Below are positions 49,244 through 59,000 of a stretch of DNA of 64,000 bases, piece after piece. The DNA is from CAZGEA01 sp964524515 (GTDB lineage: Bacteria > Patescibacteriota > Microgenomatia > UBA8517), in NCBI GenBank assembly GCA_964524515.1, contig CAZGEA010000001.1, forward strand, positions 62,001-126,000, read 5' to 3'. The position numbers were made by a program, and so were the translations under genes. Every line of letters begins with the position of its first letter. Within the stretch, counting starts at the first letter, position 1. A model generated the notes under the pieces. The model did no database searches and had not been told where the DNA came from. It worked only from the letters and a program-made list of their open reading frames with translations.

Positions 49244-51787
49244 ATGAAAAATTTAGATTTATCCTTTCTAACAAATAACTTAAATACTCCACTCAAACGA
49301 TCAAGGTTTTTTCTTTTTCTTTCAAAATTTACTTTTATATTTTCTTGTTTCGGGTTATTGGCTGCACTGATTACATTCACTTTTCTCGCTGCAAATCTCC
49401 CCTCACCTGAAAAAGTAGTACGAAGAGAAGGTTTTTCCTCAAAAATTTTAGATAGAAATGGTAAAACTTTATATGATCTTTCCTACTCAGGCGAAAAGCG
49501 CACTCCAGTTAAATTAACTGATATGCCACTTTACCTGCGTCAAGCAACAATATCCGTTGAAGATAAAAATTTCTACAGCCATCCAGGTTTTGATGTTAGA
49601 GGATATATGCGGGCAATTTTTAACATTATAACCAAAGGAAAATTGCAAGGTGGGTCAACTTTGACTCAACAACTAGTAAAAATAGTTTTATTAACCCCAG
49701 AGAGAACAATAGTTCGAAAAATTAGGGAATTTGTTTTAACTATTCAAATCGAAAGTAGATATTCTAAAGATGAAATTTTGCAAATGTATTTAAATGAAGC
49801 CCCATATGGCGGTCCTGCTTGGGGAGTTGAGGCGGCCTCTGAAATGTATTTCAATAAACCAGTCAAAGATTTAAACCTAGTTGAATCAGCATTTCTGGCT
49901 GGTCTTGTGCAGCGCCCATCATACTACTCTCCATTCACAGGTGAAGATAAAGGGTATATTCAAAGAACTAAAACTGTTCTTCGAAGAATGCAGGAAGATG
50001 GATATATAAATGAAACACAGGAAAAAGATGCATCCTCGGATATTGAATCATATGTATTTGCATCTCGCGCAGCAAGCTTTAAAGCTCCACATTTTGTGCA
50101 ATATGTACAAAAATCTCTAGCAGAAAGGTATGGTGAAACAGTTTTGGAACAAGGTGGATTAACTATTACAACCACTCTTGATTTAGATCTTCAAGAAAAA
50201 GCAGAAAAAATTGTTTCTGAAGAAGTTAAAAAAGCTACAAAATTAGATATTTCAAATGGTTCAGCAGTTGCAGTTAATCCTCAAACTGGTGAAATCCTAG
50301 CAATGGTGGGCTCAAAAGATTTTAATGACAAAAATTACGATGGTCAGTATAACGTAGCTACAGCACTTCGCCAGCCTGGTTCTGCAATCAAGCCAATTAC
50401 CTATGCTCAAGCCTTAAGGGATGGCTTTACAGCATCAAGCTTGATAATGGATGTTCCAACAGTATTTAAAGTCGGTCAGGGCCAGCCTGATTACACTCCA
50501 GTAAATTATGATGGCAAATTTAGAGGCCCGGTTCAATTAAGATTTGCATTGGGTAATTCACTAAATATTCCTGCAGTTAAATTAGTTGCCAAGCTGGGAA
50601 TTAAAAATGTTTTATCACTCGCCTATGATTTAGGTCTAAATTCTCTGCCTCCAACAAAAGAGACATTGTCTCGAGTTGGATTGTCAGTAACCTTGGGTGG
50701 CGGTGAAGTAAAACTTTTAGAATTAACTGAGGCATATTCAGCTTTTACAAATGATGGCTTCAGAGTTGATCCAACTGCAGTCTTGAAAGTTGTTGATAAT
50801 AATGGAAAAGTATTGGAATCCAAAAAACCAGAAAAAGCAAAAAGAATTTTATCAAGTGAAGATAGTTACATTATCTATGATATCTTGTCAGATAATAATG
50901 CAAGACTAGAAACTTTTGGTCCAAATTCACTACTTAATATTCCAAATCGAAAAGTTGCTGTCAAAACAGGTACAACAAACGATAAAAGAGATAATTGGGC
51001 AATCGGTGGTGATCAAAATGTAATGATCGGAACTTGGGTTGGAAATAATAATAATTCACCAATGAAAGGTGTCGCGTCCGGTGTATCAGGTGCCTCTCCA
51101 ATTTGGAGAAGAATAGTTCTTGAAGCTTTAAAAGATAAATCTACAGATCCAATTACAAGACCAGATGGAGTCGTTGAAATTGATGTTGATAAAGTTTCAG
51201 GTTTTAAAGCACATGATGGTTTGCCATCTCGAACTGAAATTTTCAAAAAAGGCACAGAGCCAGGTGAAGATCAAACTCATTTATTCTTAAAGCTTTGCAA
51301 AAATGAAAATAAGTTAGCCACCCCATCTGATGTTGCAGGATTCAATTACAACCAAAAAGAGTACTTTATATTTAAAGAAAGTGATCCATTATCTGTCGAT
51401 CCAAACCTTTGGCAAAAAGGTATTGATGATTGGATTGCAGGCCAAGCCCAAGATAATTACCATCCACCAACTGAGTTTTGTTCAGGTAGCAATCCAATAA
51501 ACGTTGAATTTGTAAGTCCTCGTGACAGAGATTCCAATGTGCCAAGTAATTTCAAAATCAGAATTTCAGCTGAGTCAACAATTGATATCGCAATTTTAGA
51601 GCTCGAAATTGATGGAGTTAAAGTCAGATCTTTCTCTGATTTGCCATATGAATTTGATGCAAGTTTAGAAAATGGAGTTCACACAATTCGAGCAATTGCC
51701 TATGATGCACAAGGAAAATCATCAGACAGAAAAATTACAATTGGTGTTGGAGTTGCCTGGGATTTTAGTGCTACTCCTAATCCTTAA
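49244..51787 (+). CDS. Class A penicillin-binding protein (PBP1a-like)
   Basis: Bifunctional peptidoglycan synthase of 847 residues. One N-terminal membrane helix (about 30-50) is followed by a GT51 glycosyltransferase domain with the catalytic Glu106 (SVEDKNFYSHPGFD) and the QGGSTLTQQLVK motif. The transpeptidase domain has Ser380-x-x-Lys383 (GSAIKP), an SxN-type GNSLNIP and the KTGTTND motif. The last 100 residues form an Ig-like beta domain (NVEFVSPRDRDSNVPSNFKI). The stop overlaps the convergent pheT stop by four bases. Confidence 0.95.
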   Translation: MKNLDLSFLTNNLNTPLKRSRFFLFLSKFTFIFSCFGLLAALITFTFLAANLPSPEKVVRREGFSSKILDRNGKTLYDLSYSGEKRTPVKLTDMPLYLRQATISVEDKNFYSHPGFDVRGYMRAIFNIITKGKLQGGSTLTQQLVKIVLLTPERTIVRKIREFVLTIQIESRYSKDEILQMYLNEAPYGGPAWGVEAASEMYFNKPVKDLNLVESAFLAGLVQRPSYYSPFTGEDKGYIQRTKTVLRRMQEDGYINETQEKDASSDIESYVFASRAASFKAPHFVQYVQKSLAERYGETVLEQGGLTITTTLDLDLQEKAEKIVSEEVKKATKLDISNGSAVAVNPQTGEILAMVGSKDFNDKNYDGQYNVATALRQPGSAIKPITYAQALRDGFTASSLIMDVPTVFKVGQGQPDYTPVNYDGKFRGPVQLRFALGNSLNIPAVKLVAKLGIKNVLSLAYDLGLNSLPPTKETLSRVGLSVTLGGGEVKLLELTEAYSAFTNDGFRVDPTAVLKVVDNNGKVLESKKPEKAKRILSSEDSYIIYDILSDNNARLETFGPNSLLNIPNRKVAVKTGTTNDKRDNWAIGGDQNVMIGTWVGNNNNSPMKGVASGVSGASPIWRRIVLEALKDKSTDPITRPDGVVEIDVDKVSGFKAHDGLPSRTEIFKKGTEPGEDQTHLFLKLCKNENKLATPSDVAGFNYNQKEYFIFKESDPLSVDPNLWQKGIDDWIAGQAQDNYHPPTEFCSGSNPINVEFVSPRDRDSNVPSNFKIRISAESTIDIAILELEIDGVKVRSFSDLPYEFDASLENGVHTIRAIAYDAQGKSSDRKITIGVGVAWDFSATPNP

Positions 51788-53709
51788 ATCAAATTAATAT
51801 CTTCTTTTGATAATAATTCAAGAATTTCTGCTCTAATTACTTCCACATCTTTATTGGTTAATGTTTTATCTGGATTTTGATACCAAATTCTAAAGGTTTG
51901 TTTATCTGCGTATGAATCCAAATAAGAGACATTTGAAACATTATTTATTGTTGATATTTTAGAAACAATATCCCCTATTAAAATATTTTTTGGGTTAACA
52001 ATTGTTAAATCTTCAACTTGTGCTGGAAACTTTGATGGTTGCACGAAAGCTCTTGATTTTTTAGGTGTGTGCATTAATTGCAAAACATCAAATTCAAATG
52101 AAATTTTGTTTTCCATATACTCTATTTGTCCAATTTTTTTGTTATTAGCTTTAAAGATTATTTTTTGATCAGAATATTCAATTTGATAATCAATAAAAAG
52201 TTTTTCAAGAAGTGTAAGTATTATTCCCTTTGCGAGAGATAATTCATAATTTGCAAAAACACCGGCCACAAAAGTTATTTCATTTGGTAATTTGTTTTTA
52301 ACTGGCACATAAATATTTGCAATTTCAAATAGTAAAAACTTTTCATTGTTATCTTTTTTCAAGTTCTCATTTACCGCCATGGTTAGTGATGGAATCAATG
52401 ATTGTCTCAAAAAAGCAGAGTCAGATCCCAGTGGATTAATTAATTGCAATGAATCTTTTGCTGTCATTTCTTGTGACACTAAAGAAAATGTATATACTTC
52501 ATACCCTCCAGAATTCACAAGTATTTCTCTAATTTTTCTCTCAAAATCAAAAATCGATTCGCCTGATTTTTCAATATAATTACTTTTCATCAAAACACTA
52601 GGTAGATTGTGATAACCATAGATTCTTGCAATTTCTTCAACCAAATCCCAGCCAAATGAAACATCATTGCTTCTCCATGATGGAACTGTTGCAGTAAGTG
52701 CGGATCCTTTCCAAGAAACCAAAAATCCAAGCCCAACTAAAATATTTGTAATTTCTTTATTCGAAATTGATACTCCTAAATATTTATTAATATATTCGCT
52801 AGTTGTTGTAACTTTTTTTGCAACTGGTTTTTTAGGATAAATATCCAAAATTTGAGCTTGCGCCTTTCCTCCAGTCAGACCTTCAAAAAGATCAATAGCA
52901 CGGCCAATTGCGCCGCTTACAAGTTCTGTATCAAGCCCTTTTTCAAAGTAAGTTGCAGCTTGAGTTCTGTGAGCCAATCTCATTGAAGTTTTACGAATAT
53001 TCACAGGATTATATGTTTGTACAAAAATTAAAACATTTTTAGTAGTTTTTGAAATTGCAGAATTTGCACCGCCCATTATTCCTGCTAAATCAATAATCTC
53101 TCCATTTCCGTCTTCAATAATAATGTCACCACTTGAAAGTGAGTGTTTTTGACCATCAAGAGTTGTAATTGATTCTCCCTTTTTTGCTTCTCTCAAAATC
53201 ATAGTTTGTTTTCCTATTTTGTCCCAATCAAAAGTATGAACTGGTTGTCCATATTCAATCATTATGTAATTTGAAATATCAACAATATTATTAATTGATC
53301 GAATTCCAACAGCTTCCAATCTTTCCTTTATATAACTTGGGGATTCAGTAACTGTTACATCATTAATTAAAACTGCACTAAATCGAGGGCACAATTTTGA
53401 ATCAACACTGGCTTTTAAATACTTAGTAGTTTTTGAGAATTTACTCTTTGAATATTTCATAGGTGGCTCACAAATTGCAGCAACACCAGCTCGTTTAAGA
53501 ACCAATGCAGTTTCTCGAGCAAGACCCAAAACGCTTGCACAATCGATTCTATTTGTTGTCACCTCAACGTTGTAAATTGAATCTTTCTTAAATTGTGTGA
53601 TTTTTTCAATTGAAACAGATGCTTTTGAAACCTCAGTTGCAATCCTCTCAGGAGTTACCTTAGTTTTCAAAAAATCTCGAAGCCATGAATCTGGTATTAG
53701 TACATCCAT
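51784..53709 (-). CDS. pheT: Phenylalanine-tRNA ligase beta subunit, short form
   Basis: Partner of PheS in charging tRNA-Phe. The 641 residues are much shorter than the usual 790-800. The protein starts MDVLIPDSWLRDFLKTK and passes directly to IYNVEVTTNRIDCASVLGLARE, so the EMAP-like tRNA-binding insertion is missing. The B3/B4 editing-type domain (LVSGAIGRAIDLFEGLTGG), B5 (TSEYINKYLGVSISNKEI) and a C-terminal FDX-ACB anticodon-binding domain (SKFPAQVEDLTIV) remain. The gene follows pheS by three bases. Confidence 0.95.
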   Translation of the reverse strand: MDVLIPDSWLRDFLKTKVTPERIATEVSKASVSIEKITQFKKDSIYNVEVTTNRIDCASVLGLARETALVLKRAGVAAICEPPMKYSKSKFSKTTKYLKASVDSKLCPRFSAVLINDVTVTESPSYIKERLEAVGIRSINNIVDISNYIMIEYGQPVHTFDWDKIGKQTMILREAKKGESITTLDGQKHSLSSGDIIIEDGNGEIIDLAGIMGGANSAISKTTKNVLIFVQTYNPVNIRKTSMRLAHRTQAATYFEKGLDTELVSGAIGRAIDLFEGLTGGKAQAQILDIYPKKPVAKKVTTTSEYINKYLGVSISNKEITNILVGLGFLVSWKGSALTATVPSWRSNDVSFGWDLVEEIARIYGYHNLPSVLMKSNYIEKSGESIFDFERKIREILVNSGGYEVYTFSLVSQEMTAKDSLQLINPLGSDSAFLRQSLIPSLTMAVNENLKKDNNEKFLLFEIANIYVPVKNKLPNEITFVAGVFANYELSLAKGIILTLLEKLFIDYQIEYSDQKIIFKANNKKIGQIEYMENKISFEFDVLQLMHTPKKSRAFVQPSKFPAQVEDLTIVNPKNILIGDIVSKISTINNVSNVSYLDSYADKQTFRIWYQNPDKTLTNKDVEVIRAEILELLSKEDINLI

Positions 53710-53712
53710 ATT

Positions 53713-54753
53713 TTAAAGTTGTTTTAATATTTTTAAATCAGTTGAGTACAAAAGTCTAATATCCGGAACTTTAATAATTGATTTCATCATATAATTTCTC
53801 TCCACGCCCCATCCAAAAGCAAATCCACTATATTCTTTTGGATCAATACCTCCATTTTTAAGCACATTTGGGTGCACCATTCCAGCTCCGCCAATTTCCA
53901 ACCAACCACTTTTGCAAAGTTTGCATCTATCTCCATTTGCAAGTTTTCCACTACCACCACACACTCCACAAGAAATATCAACTTCAAAAGAAGGCTCAGT
54001 AAATGGAAAATGGTATGGTCGCAGTCTTGTTTTGCGCCCTACTCCAAAAAATTGATTAGCATAATAATCCAAGGTTCCCTTTAAATTAACAATAGAAATA
54101 TCTCGATCAACTACAAGCCCTTCAAACTGATGAAACATCGTCAAATGGGATACATCAATTTGTCTTCTATAGCATTTTGCAATATTTATCATTCTAATTG
54201 GAGGATTTTTTACTCTATTCATCTCTCGCACCTGCCCGCTTGATGTATGTGGAGTCAAAAGCATTGCACCATACTTGGAATTTTCCTTACTACTTACAAA
54301 AAATGTTTCCCAATCATCACGGGCTGGGTGATTATCAGAAAAATTTAATGATCCAAAAGAAAACCAATCCCATTCAACTTCAGGATAACGTACTCTTTCA
54401 AATCCAATTTTTTCAAAGATCGCTGAAATTTCTTCAATAGCACGGCTAACAATGTGAGTTGATCCAATCTGTGGCATTGTGGCAGGTATTGTTAAATCAA
54501 TTTTTTTATTCTCCTGAAGTTTAGATCGCTGTGCCTGAATTTCTTCTTCAATTGTAAGTTTTGTTTGATTGATGGCTCGCCCAGCCTCACGTTTTTGCTC
54601 AGCTGGTAAATCCTTAAGTTTTTTAATTAATTCATTTATTTGCCCATTTCTGCCCAAAAAATATATTTCGATTCTATCCAAATCAGAAAGTGTTGTGGCA
54701 TCAGTGATCTCTCCAATTGCTAAATTACTTATTCTTCGTGCTTCGTCAATCAT
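53713..54753 (-). CDS. pheS: Phenylalanine-tRNA ligase alpha subunit
   Basis: Catalytic subunit, 346 residues, class II synthetase. The N-terminal coiled-coil arm is followed by motif 2 (RMINIAKCYRRQIDVSHLTMFHQFEG) and motif 3 (SGFAFGWGVERNYMMK). A zinc-type insertion with two CxxC pairs (CGVCGGSG and CKLCKSGW) lies in front of GGAGMVHPNVL, as in the zinc-bearing PheS subtype. It precedes pheT. Confidence 0.96.
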   Translation of the reverse strand: MIDEARRISNLAIGEITDATTLSDLDRIEIYFLGRNGQINELIKKLKDLPAEQKREAGRAINQTKLTIEEEIQAQRSKLQENKKIDLTIPATMPQIGSTHIVSRAIEEISAIFEKIGFERVRYPEVEWDWFSFGSLNFSDNHPARDDWETFFVSSKENSKYGAMLLTPHTSSGQVREMNRVKNPPIRMINIAKCYRRQIDVSHLTMFHQFEGLVVDRDISIVNLKGTLDYYANQFFGVGRKTRLRPYHFPFTEPSFEVDISCGVCGGSGKLANGDRCKLCKSGWLEIGGAGMVHPNVLKNGGIDPKEYSGFAFGWGVERNYMMKSIIKVPDIRLLYSTDLKILKQL

Positions 54754-54765
54754 GGTATTAAGGCT

Positions 54766-54774
54766 ATTGTAGCA
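54766..54774 (-). promoter_or_regulatory. Extended -10 promoter of pheST
   Basis: TGC-TACAAT on the minus strand lies 12 bases before the pheS ATG. The leader would be only about 5 bases, so there is no room for a T-box or attenuator. Confidence 0.55.
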
Positions 54775-54819
54775 AAAAAAGAATCAAAAAAATTAAGATC
54801 TTTTGGTTTTTGAAGTTAA

Positions 54820-55158
54820 TTATTTAACTTTGGAGATAATCTCGCTGAAGGTTTTAGGGTCTGCTATTGCAATATCTGACAAAATCTTTCGATCAAGTTC
54901 GATATTTGCTTTTTTAAGTTTATTAATTAAAACGCTATAACTCAATCCATTCTCGCGAGCTGCTGCTGTTAATCTAATAATCCACAAAGATCTCAAATCT
55001 CGTTTTCGAAGTTTTCTTCCGTGGAATGCATATTGTCCAGCATGCAAAACAGCCTCAATTCCAGCTTTAATCCTGCGTCGACCAGCATTCTTATAGCCTT
55101 TTGTAAGCTTTCTAATTTTTCTATGTTTTTTAGCTGCTAATGATTTTACTCTTGCCAT
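54820..55158 (-). CDS. rplT: Ribosomal protein L20
   Basis: A 112-residue large-subunit protein, essential for assembly and a regulator of its own operon in other bacteria. The start MARVKSLAAKKHRKIRKLTK and the RDLRSLWIIRLTAAARENGLSYS segment are characteristic. It is the last gene of infC-rpmI-rplT. No L20-binding leader structure was identified. Confidence 0.96.
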   Translation of the reverse strand: MARVKSLAAKKHRKIRKLTKGYKNAGRRRIKAGIEAVLHAGQYAFHGRKLRKRDLRSLWIIRLTAAARENGLSYSVLINKLKKANIELDRKILSDIAIADPKTFSEIISKVK

Positions 55159-55165
55159 ATTTTAT

Positions 55166-55399
55166 TTATTTAGCTACAACTTCAGTTTTAGCCAACCTCT
55201 CTTTTTTAAGTCCAAGCGCTTTTCTCATTTTCTTTGCATAATAACCAGTCAAAACGACACTGTGTTTTAAGTTTCGTCTTGCACGTCTTGATTTTGAAGC
55301 CTTCAAGTGGCTAGTAAAAGATCTTCTTCTCAAGAATTTGCCATTCTTGGTAATTTTTAATCTCTTAACTATTGATTTTTTGATTTTCATCTTTGGCAT
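55166..55399 (-). CDS. rpmI: Ribosomal protein L35
   Basis: A 77-residue basic protein starting MPKMKIKKSIVKRLK with the LHSHLKASKSRRARRNLKH-like body typical of L35. ATG 55399 gives the conserved MPKMK start; an ATG two codons upstream would add MK. The start lies inside the infC coding region, an overlap of 35 bases. The 8-base gap to rplT completes the usual operon order. Confidence 0.93.
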   Translation of the reverse strand: MPKMKIKKSIVKRLKITKNGKFLRRRSFTSHLKASKSRRARRNLKHSVVLTGYYAKKMRKALGLKKERLAKTEVVAK

Positions 55400-55943
55400 T
55401 TTCAATATTTCCTTTCTTTTGTGATCTGGGCGATATTATCATAAAAAGCTGTCTTCCCATAAATTTAGGTACAACATCTATATGTGCTTTCTCACCTAGC
55501 TCTCGGGCAACTCTCGCTAATATCTCGTAACCAAATTGTTTACTTGATAGCTGATTTGATCTGAAAACAACAACTACTTTAACTTTGTTTTTGTCTGCCA
55601 AAAACTCATTAATTCTATTAAGCCGTGTTTCGTAATCATTCGCAGCTATAAATGGAGAAAATCTGATTTCTTTTAATTCTCCACCTTTTTGCTTTTGGCT
55701 TTCAGCTCTCTCCTTTTTCTCAAGCTGGTACTTAAATTTTCCTATTTGAATAGATTTAACAACAGGAGGCATGGCTTGTGGTGCAATTTCAATTAGGTCG
55801 TTCCCCTGCTCTTTTGAGACTTTTAAAGCCTCAATTGTGCTCATAACTCCTATTTGTTTTCCTTGCACATCAAGTAAGCGCACCTGTGGTGCTTTTATCT
55901 GTTCGTTAACTCGGTAACCGCTTAATTTATTCAAGGCTGACAT
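55365..55943 (-). CDS. infC: Translation initiation factor IF-3
   Basis: A 192-residue factor that controls start-codon selection and ribosome splitting. The N-domain begins GYRVNEQIKAPQVRLLDVQGKQIGV and the C-domain has LKEIRFSPFIAANDYETRL and VVVVFRSNQLSSKQFG. The C-terminus carries a 20-residue charged extension (KGNIENAKDENQKINS) that overlaps rpmI. The start codon is ATG, not the AUU used for self-regulation in many bacteria. The -10 TACAAT ends 5 bases before the ATG. Confidence 0.96.
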   Translation of the reverse strand: MSALNKLSGYRVNEQIKAPQVRLLDVQGKQIGVMSTIEALKVSKEQGNDLIEIAPQAMPPVVKSIQIGKFKYQLEKKERAESQKQKGGELKEIRFSPFIAANDYETRLNRINEFLADKNKVKVVVVFRSNQLSSKQFGYEILARVARELGEKAHIDVVPKFMGRQLFMIISPRSQKKGNIENAKDENQKINS

Positions 55944-55948
55944 TTGGT

Positions 55949-55954
55949 ATTGTA
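55949..55954 (-). promoter_or_regulatory. -10 box of infC-rpmI-rplT, predicted leaderless
   Basis: CGTG-TACAAT on the minus strand ends 5 bases before the infC ATG at 55943. A leaderless infC mRNA would leave no 5' leader for autoregulation. Confidence 0.6.
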
Positions 55955-55992
55955 CACGAGATTTAAAATATCTTCAAATATATAGGTAAAAG

Positions 55993-56021
55993 TTGATTTT
56001 AATTATATCCTCTAGTATAAT
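55993..56021 (+). promoter_or_regulatory. Promoter of the glycan locus
   Basis: TTGATT (55993-55998), a 17-base spacer and TATAAT (56016-56021). The leader of about 45 bases contains a small CCTC-TAAAT-GAGG hairpin and no Shine-Dalgarno near the ATG at 56072. It is divergent from the infC promoter. Confidence 0.75.
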
Positions 56022-56071
56022 GCCACATACGTCTTTTTTCACCTCTAAATGAGGCATATAACTCAACAATA

Positions 56072-59000
56072 ATGAATAAATTAGATATAATTATCCCAGT
56101 AAAAAACGAGGAAAAATCAATAAAAGAATTGGCTTTTCGTATTCAAAAGTCCTTATCCAGGGCAAATATTAGCTATTCAATGATTTTTGTGGATGATCAT
56201 TCAACAGATGCCACGGAAAGTGAAATAAGAAAGCTCATCAATATATATCCTGTAACATATCATTTAAAAAGAGGCAAACCTGGTAAAGCAACAAGTATTA
56301 TTGAAGGCTCTGCTTTGGGCGATGCTCCATTTGTCGCTATGATCGATGGTGATTTGCAGTATCCTCCAGAAGCACTTCCTGAATTGTATAAAATAGCTCA
56401 AGAAAATGGAATTGCAATTGCAGATCGAAAAAAGAAAAAAACATCCGCTTTGCGTCAATTTATTTCAAACATAAACAAAAAAATATTCGCACAAGGGCTG
56501 TTGGGAATCAAAGCTGATGTCCAATCAGGACTAAAAGTCTTTTCAAGAGAAATATTAACTCATCTTGATATTAATTCAATAACACCTTGGACATTTGATA
56601 TTGCCCTTTTGGCAACTGGGAAAGATTTAGGCTTCACAATCGGATCATTCCCTATCGAATTTGCAGAAAGAGAATTTGGATTTTCAAAAATAAATGTTTC
56701 AAGAGCATCAATGGAAATTGGAATGCAGGCAGTTAAACATAAATTTAGAGCTAAAAAGATTTACAATATTAGGCCAGTTGACAAATCCAAAATAAATTCA
56801 GGAGTTGCATATAAAGGAAAAAGATTCACGACTCACACTCATTTAGATCACAGTGAAACTGCATTAGTTACATTTACTGATTCACAAAAAGTATTCTTTG
56901 CATCAGTCATTTCTATAATTATTGCAGGGTTAGTAATTGCCCCATTTGCCACATTAACTACAATATTAGCCTTAATTACATTTATATATTTTACTGATGT
57001 CATCTTTACACTATCAGTTCTTGTTAAAAGTTTGAATTTCCCTCCAGAATTGGTTGAAACAAAAGAGTCAATTGATGCCTTAAACGATAAAAATTTACCA
57101 GTTTATACAATATTGTGCCCTCTTTATAAAGAATCTGAAGTTTTGCCAGATTTTATAGAATCAATGCAAGAATTAAATTGGCCAAAAGACAAGCTTGAAG
57201 TGCTTCTTCTTTTGGAAGAAAACGACAAAGAAACAATTGATGTTGCACAAAAAACTGATCTTCCAAAATATATAAAGATCGTAATAGTTCCTGATAGTTT
57301 CCCTAAGACCAAACCTAAGGCCTGCAACTATGGTTTGCACCATGCAACGGGTGAATATGTTGTGGTTTACGATGCTGAAGACAAACCAGATCCAGATCAA
57401 TTAAAAAAGGCTTATTTGGCATTCAATAGACTTGGTGCAAAATACTTTTGTGTACAAAGCAAACTAAATTATTTCAACCCAAAACAAAATTTATTAACTA
57501 GATTGTTTACAGCTGAGTATTCTCTTTGGTTTGATATAACTTTGCCTGGTTTGCAATCAATTGACAGCGTTATTCCATTAGGAGGAACAAGTAATCATTT
57601 CAGAACTGTCAATTTAATCGAAATAAATGCATGGGATCCATTTAACGTTACTGAAGATTGTGATTTAGGAATTAGATTATTTCGTCGAGGCTATAAAACT
57701 GCAATTATAGATTCTGTTACTTATGAGGAAGCAAATAGCCAAGTTAAAAATTGGATAAGACAAAGATCTCGTTGGATTAAAGGTTACTTTCAAACCTATT
57801 TAGTTCACATGAGGAACCCATTGGAGTTATTGATAGCTCACGGCCCACACGCACTATTATTCCAGCTAATTATAGGAATGAGAATTACATTTTTATTGAT
57901 TAATCCATTCTTATGGGTCACAACTATCGCCTACTTCACTTTAAGAGCCTATGTAGGGCCTGCAATTGAATCACTTTTCCCACCATTGGTATTTTATATG
58001 GCTTCATTTGCATTGGTTGTTGGAAATTTTACATATATCTATAACTACATGATCGGTCTTGCCAAAAGAGGCTCATGGGAATTAGTTAAATTTGTATTTT
58101 TAGTACCAATTTATTGGGTTTTAATGAGTATCGCAGCTGTTATGGCTTTGTATCAATTGATAACAAATCCGCATTATTGGGAGAAAACAAACCATGGTTT
58201 AAATAAAGGTAAAAAAAATAGTGAACCAAAAAAAGTCATAGCTAAATTTTTCAAACCAGAAAACAAAAAGTTCTCGTTTGATCCAATTAAATTAATAGTA
58301 ATTAATGCAAATAAAACATTAACTACTGGATCTGTATTAGTCCTTGCATCAATTTTTTCTAATTTCATGAATTTTTTGGTAAGTATTATTCTCGTTCGCT
58401 ACGCTGATATCTCAGCTTATGCCACGATAAGTGCATTAGGTTCCCTAGTGGGAATTATCCAAATTCCATTTACAGCGCTGTCTCAAACCATAACTTACAA
58501 ATCAGGTAATTTGTTAGGAAAAATTGGTATTCCTTCAAAATATCTATTAAATATTGAAAAGAAAAAAGCATTCATTCCAGCATTGATGGGTATGATTGGT
58601 TGGTTAGTATTTTCTCCAGCGGCATCGATGTTTTTAAATATTCCAATAATAATTATTTTATCAATTACACCTGTTTGGTTTTTTGGAATTTACAATGCAG
58701 TCAATGGTGGTTATCTTGCAGGATCTTTAAAGTATTTTCATCTTGCAGTTATGCTTGCAGTTGAAACATCAATTAAAGCTCTATTTATGGCGATAGGCTT
58801 GATTTACAAAAATCCAACTTTCCTTTATTTATCAATCCCAGTTTCACTTCTTGCAACATTTTTTCTTGGTAATTTATTTAGTAAAAAAATAAAAGGAAGT
58901 GATATCGAAGTTCATATTCCTAAACAAAATAAATTCTTTGCATCAAATTTAGCTTCTCAACTATCTTATGCAATTTTCCTTTCAGGAGATATAATTTTAG

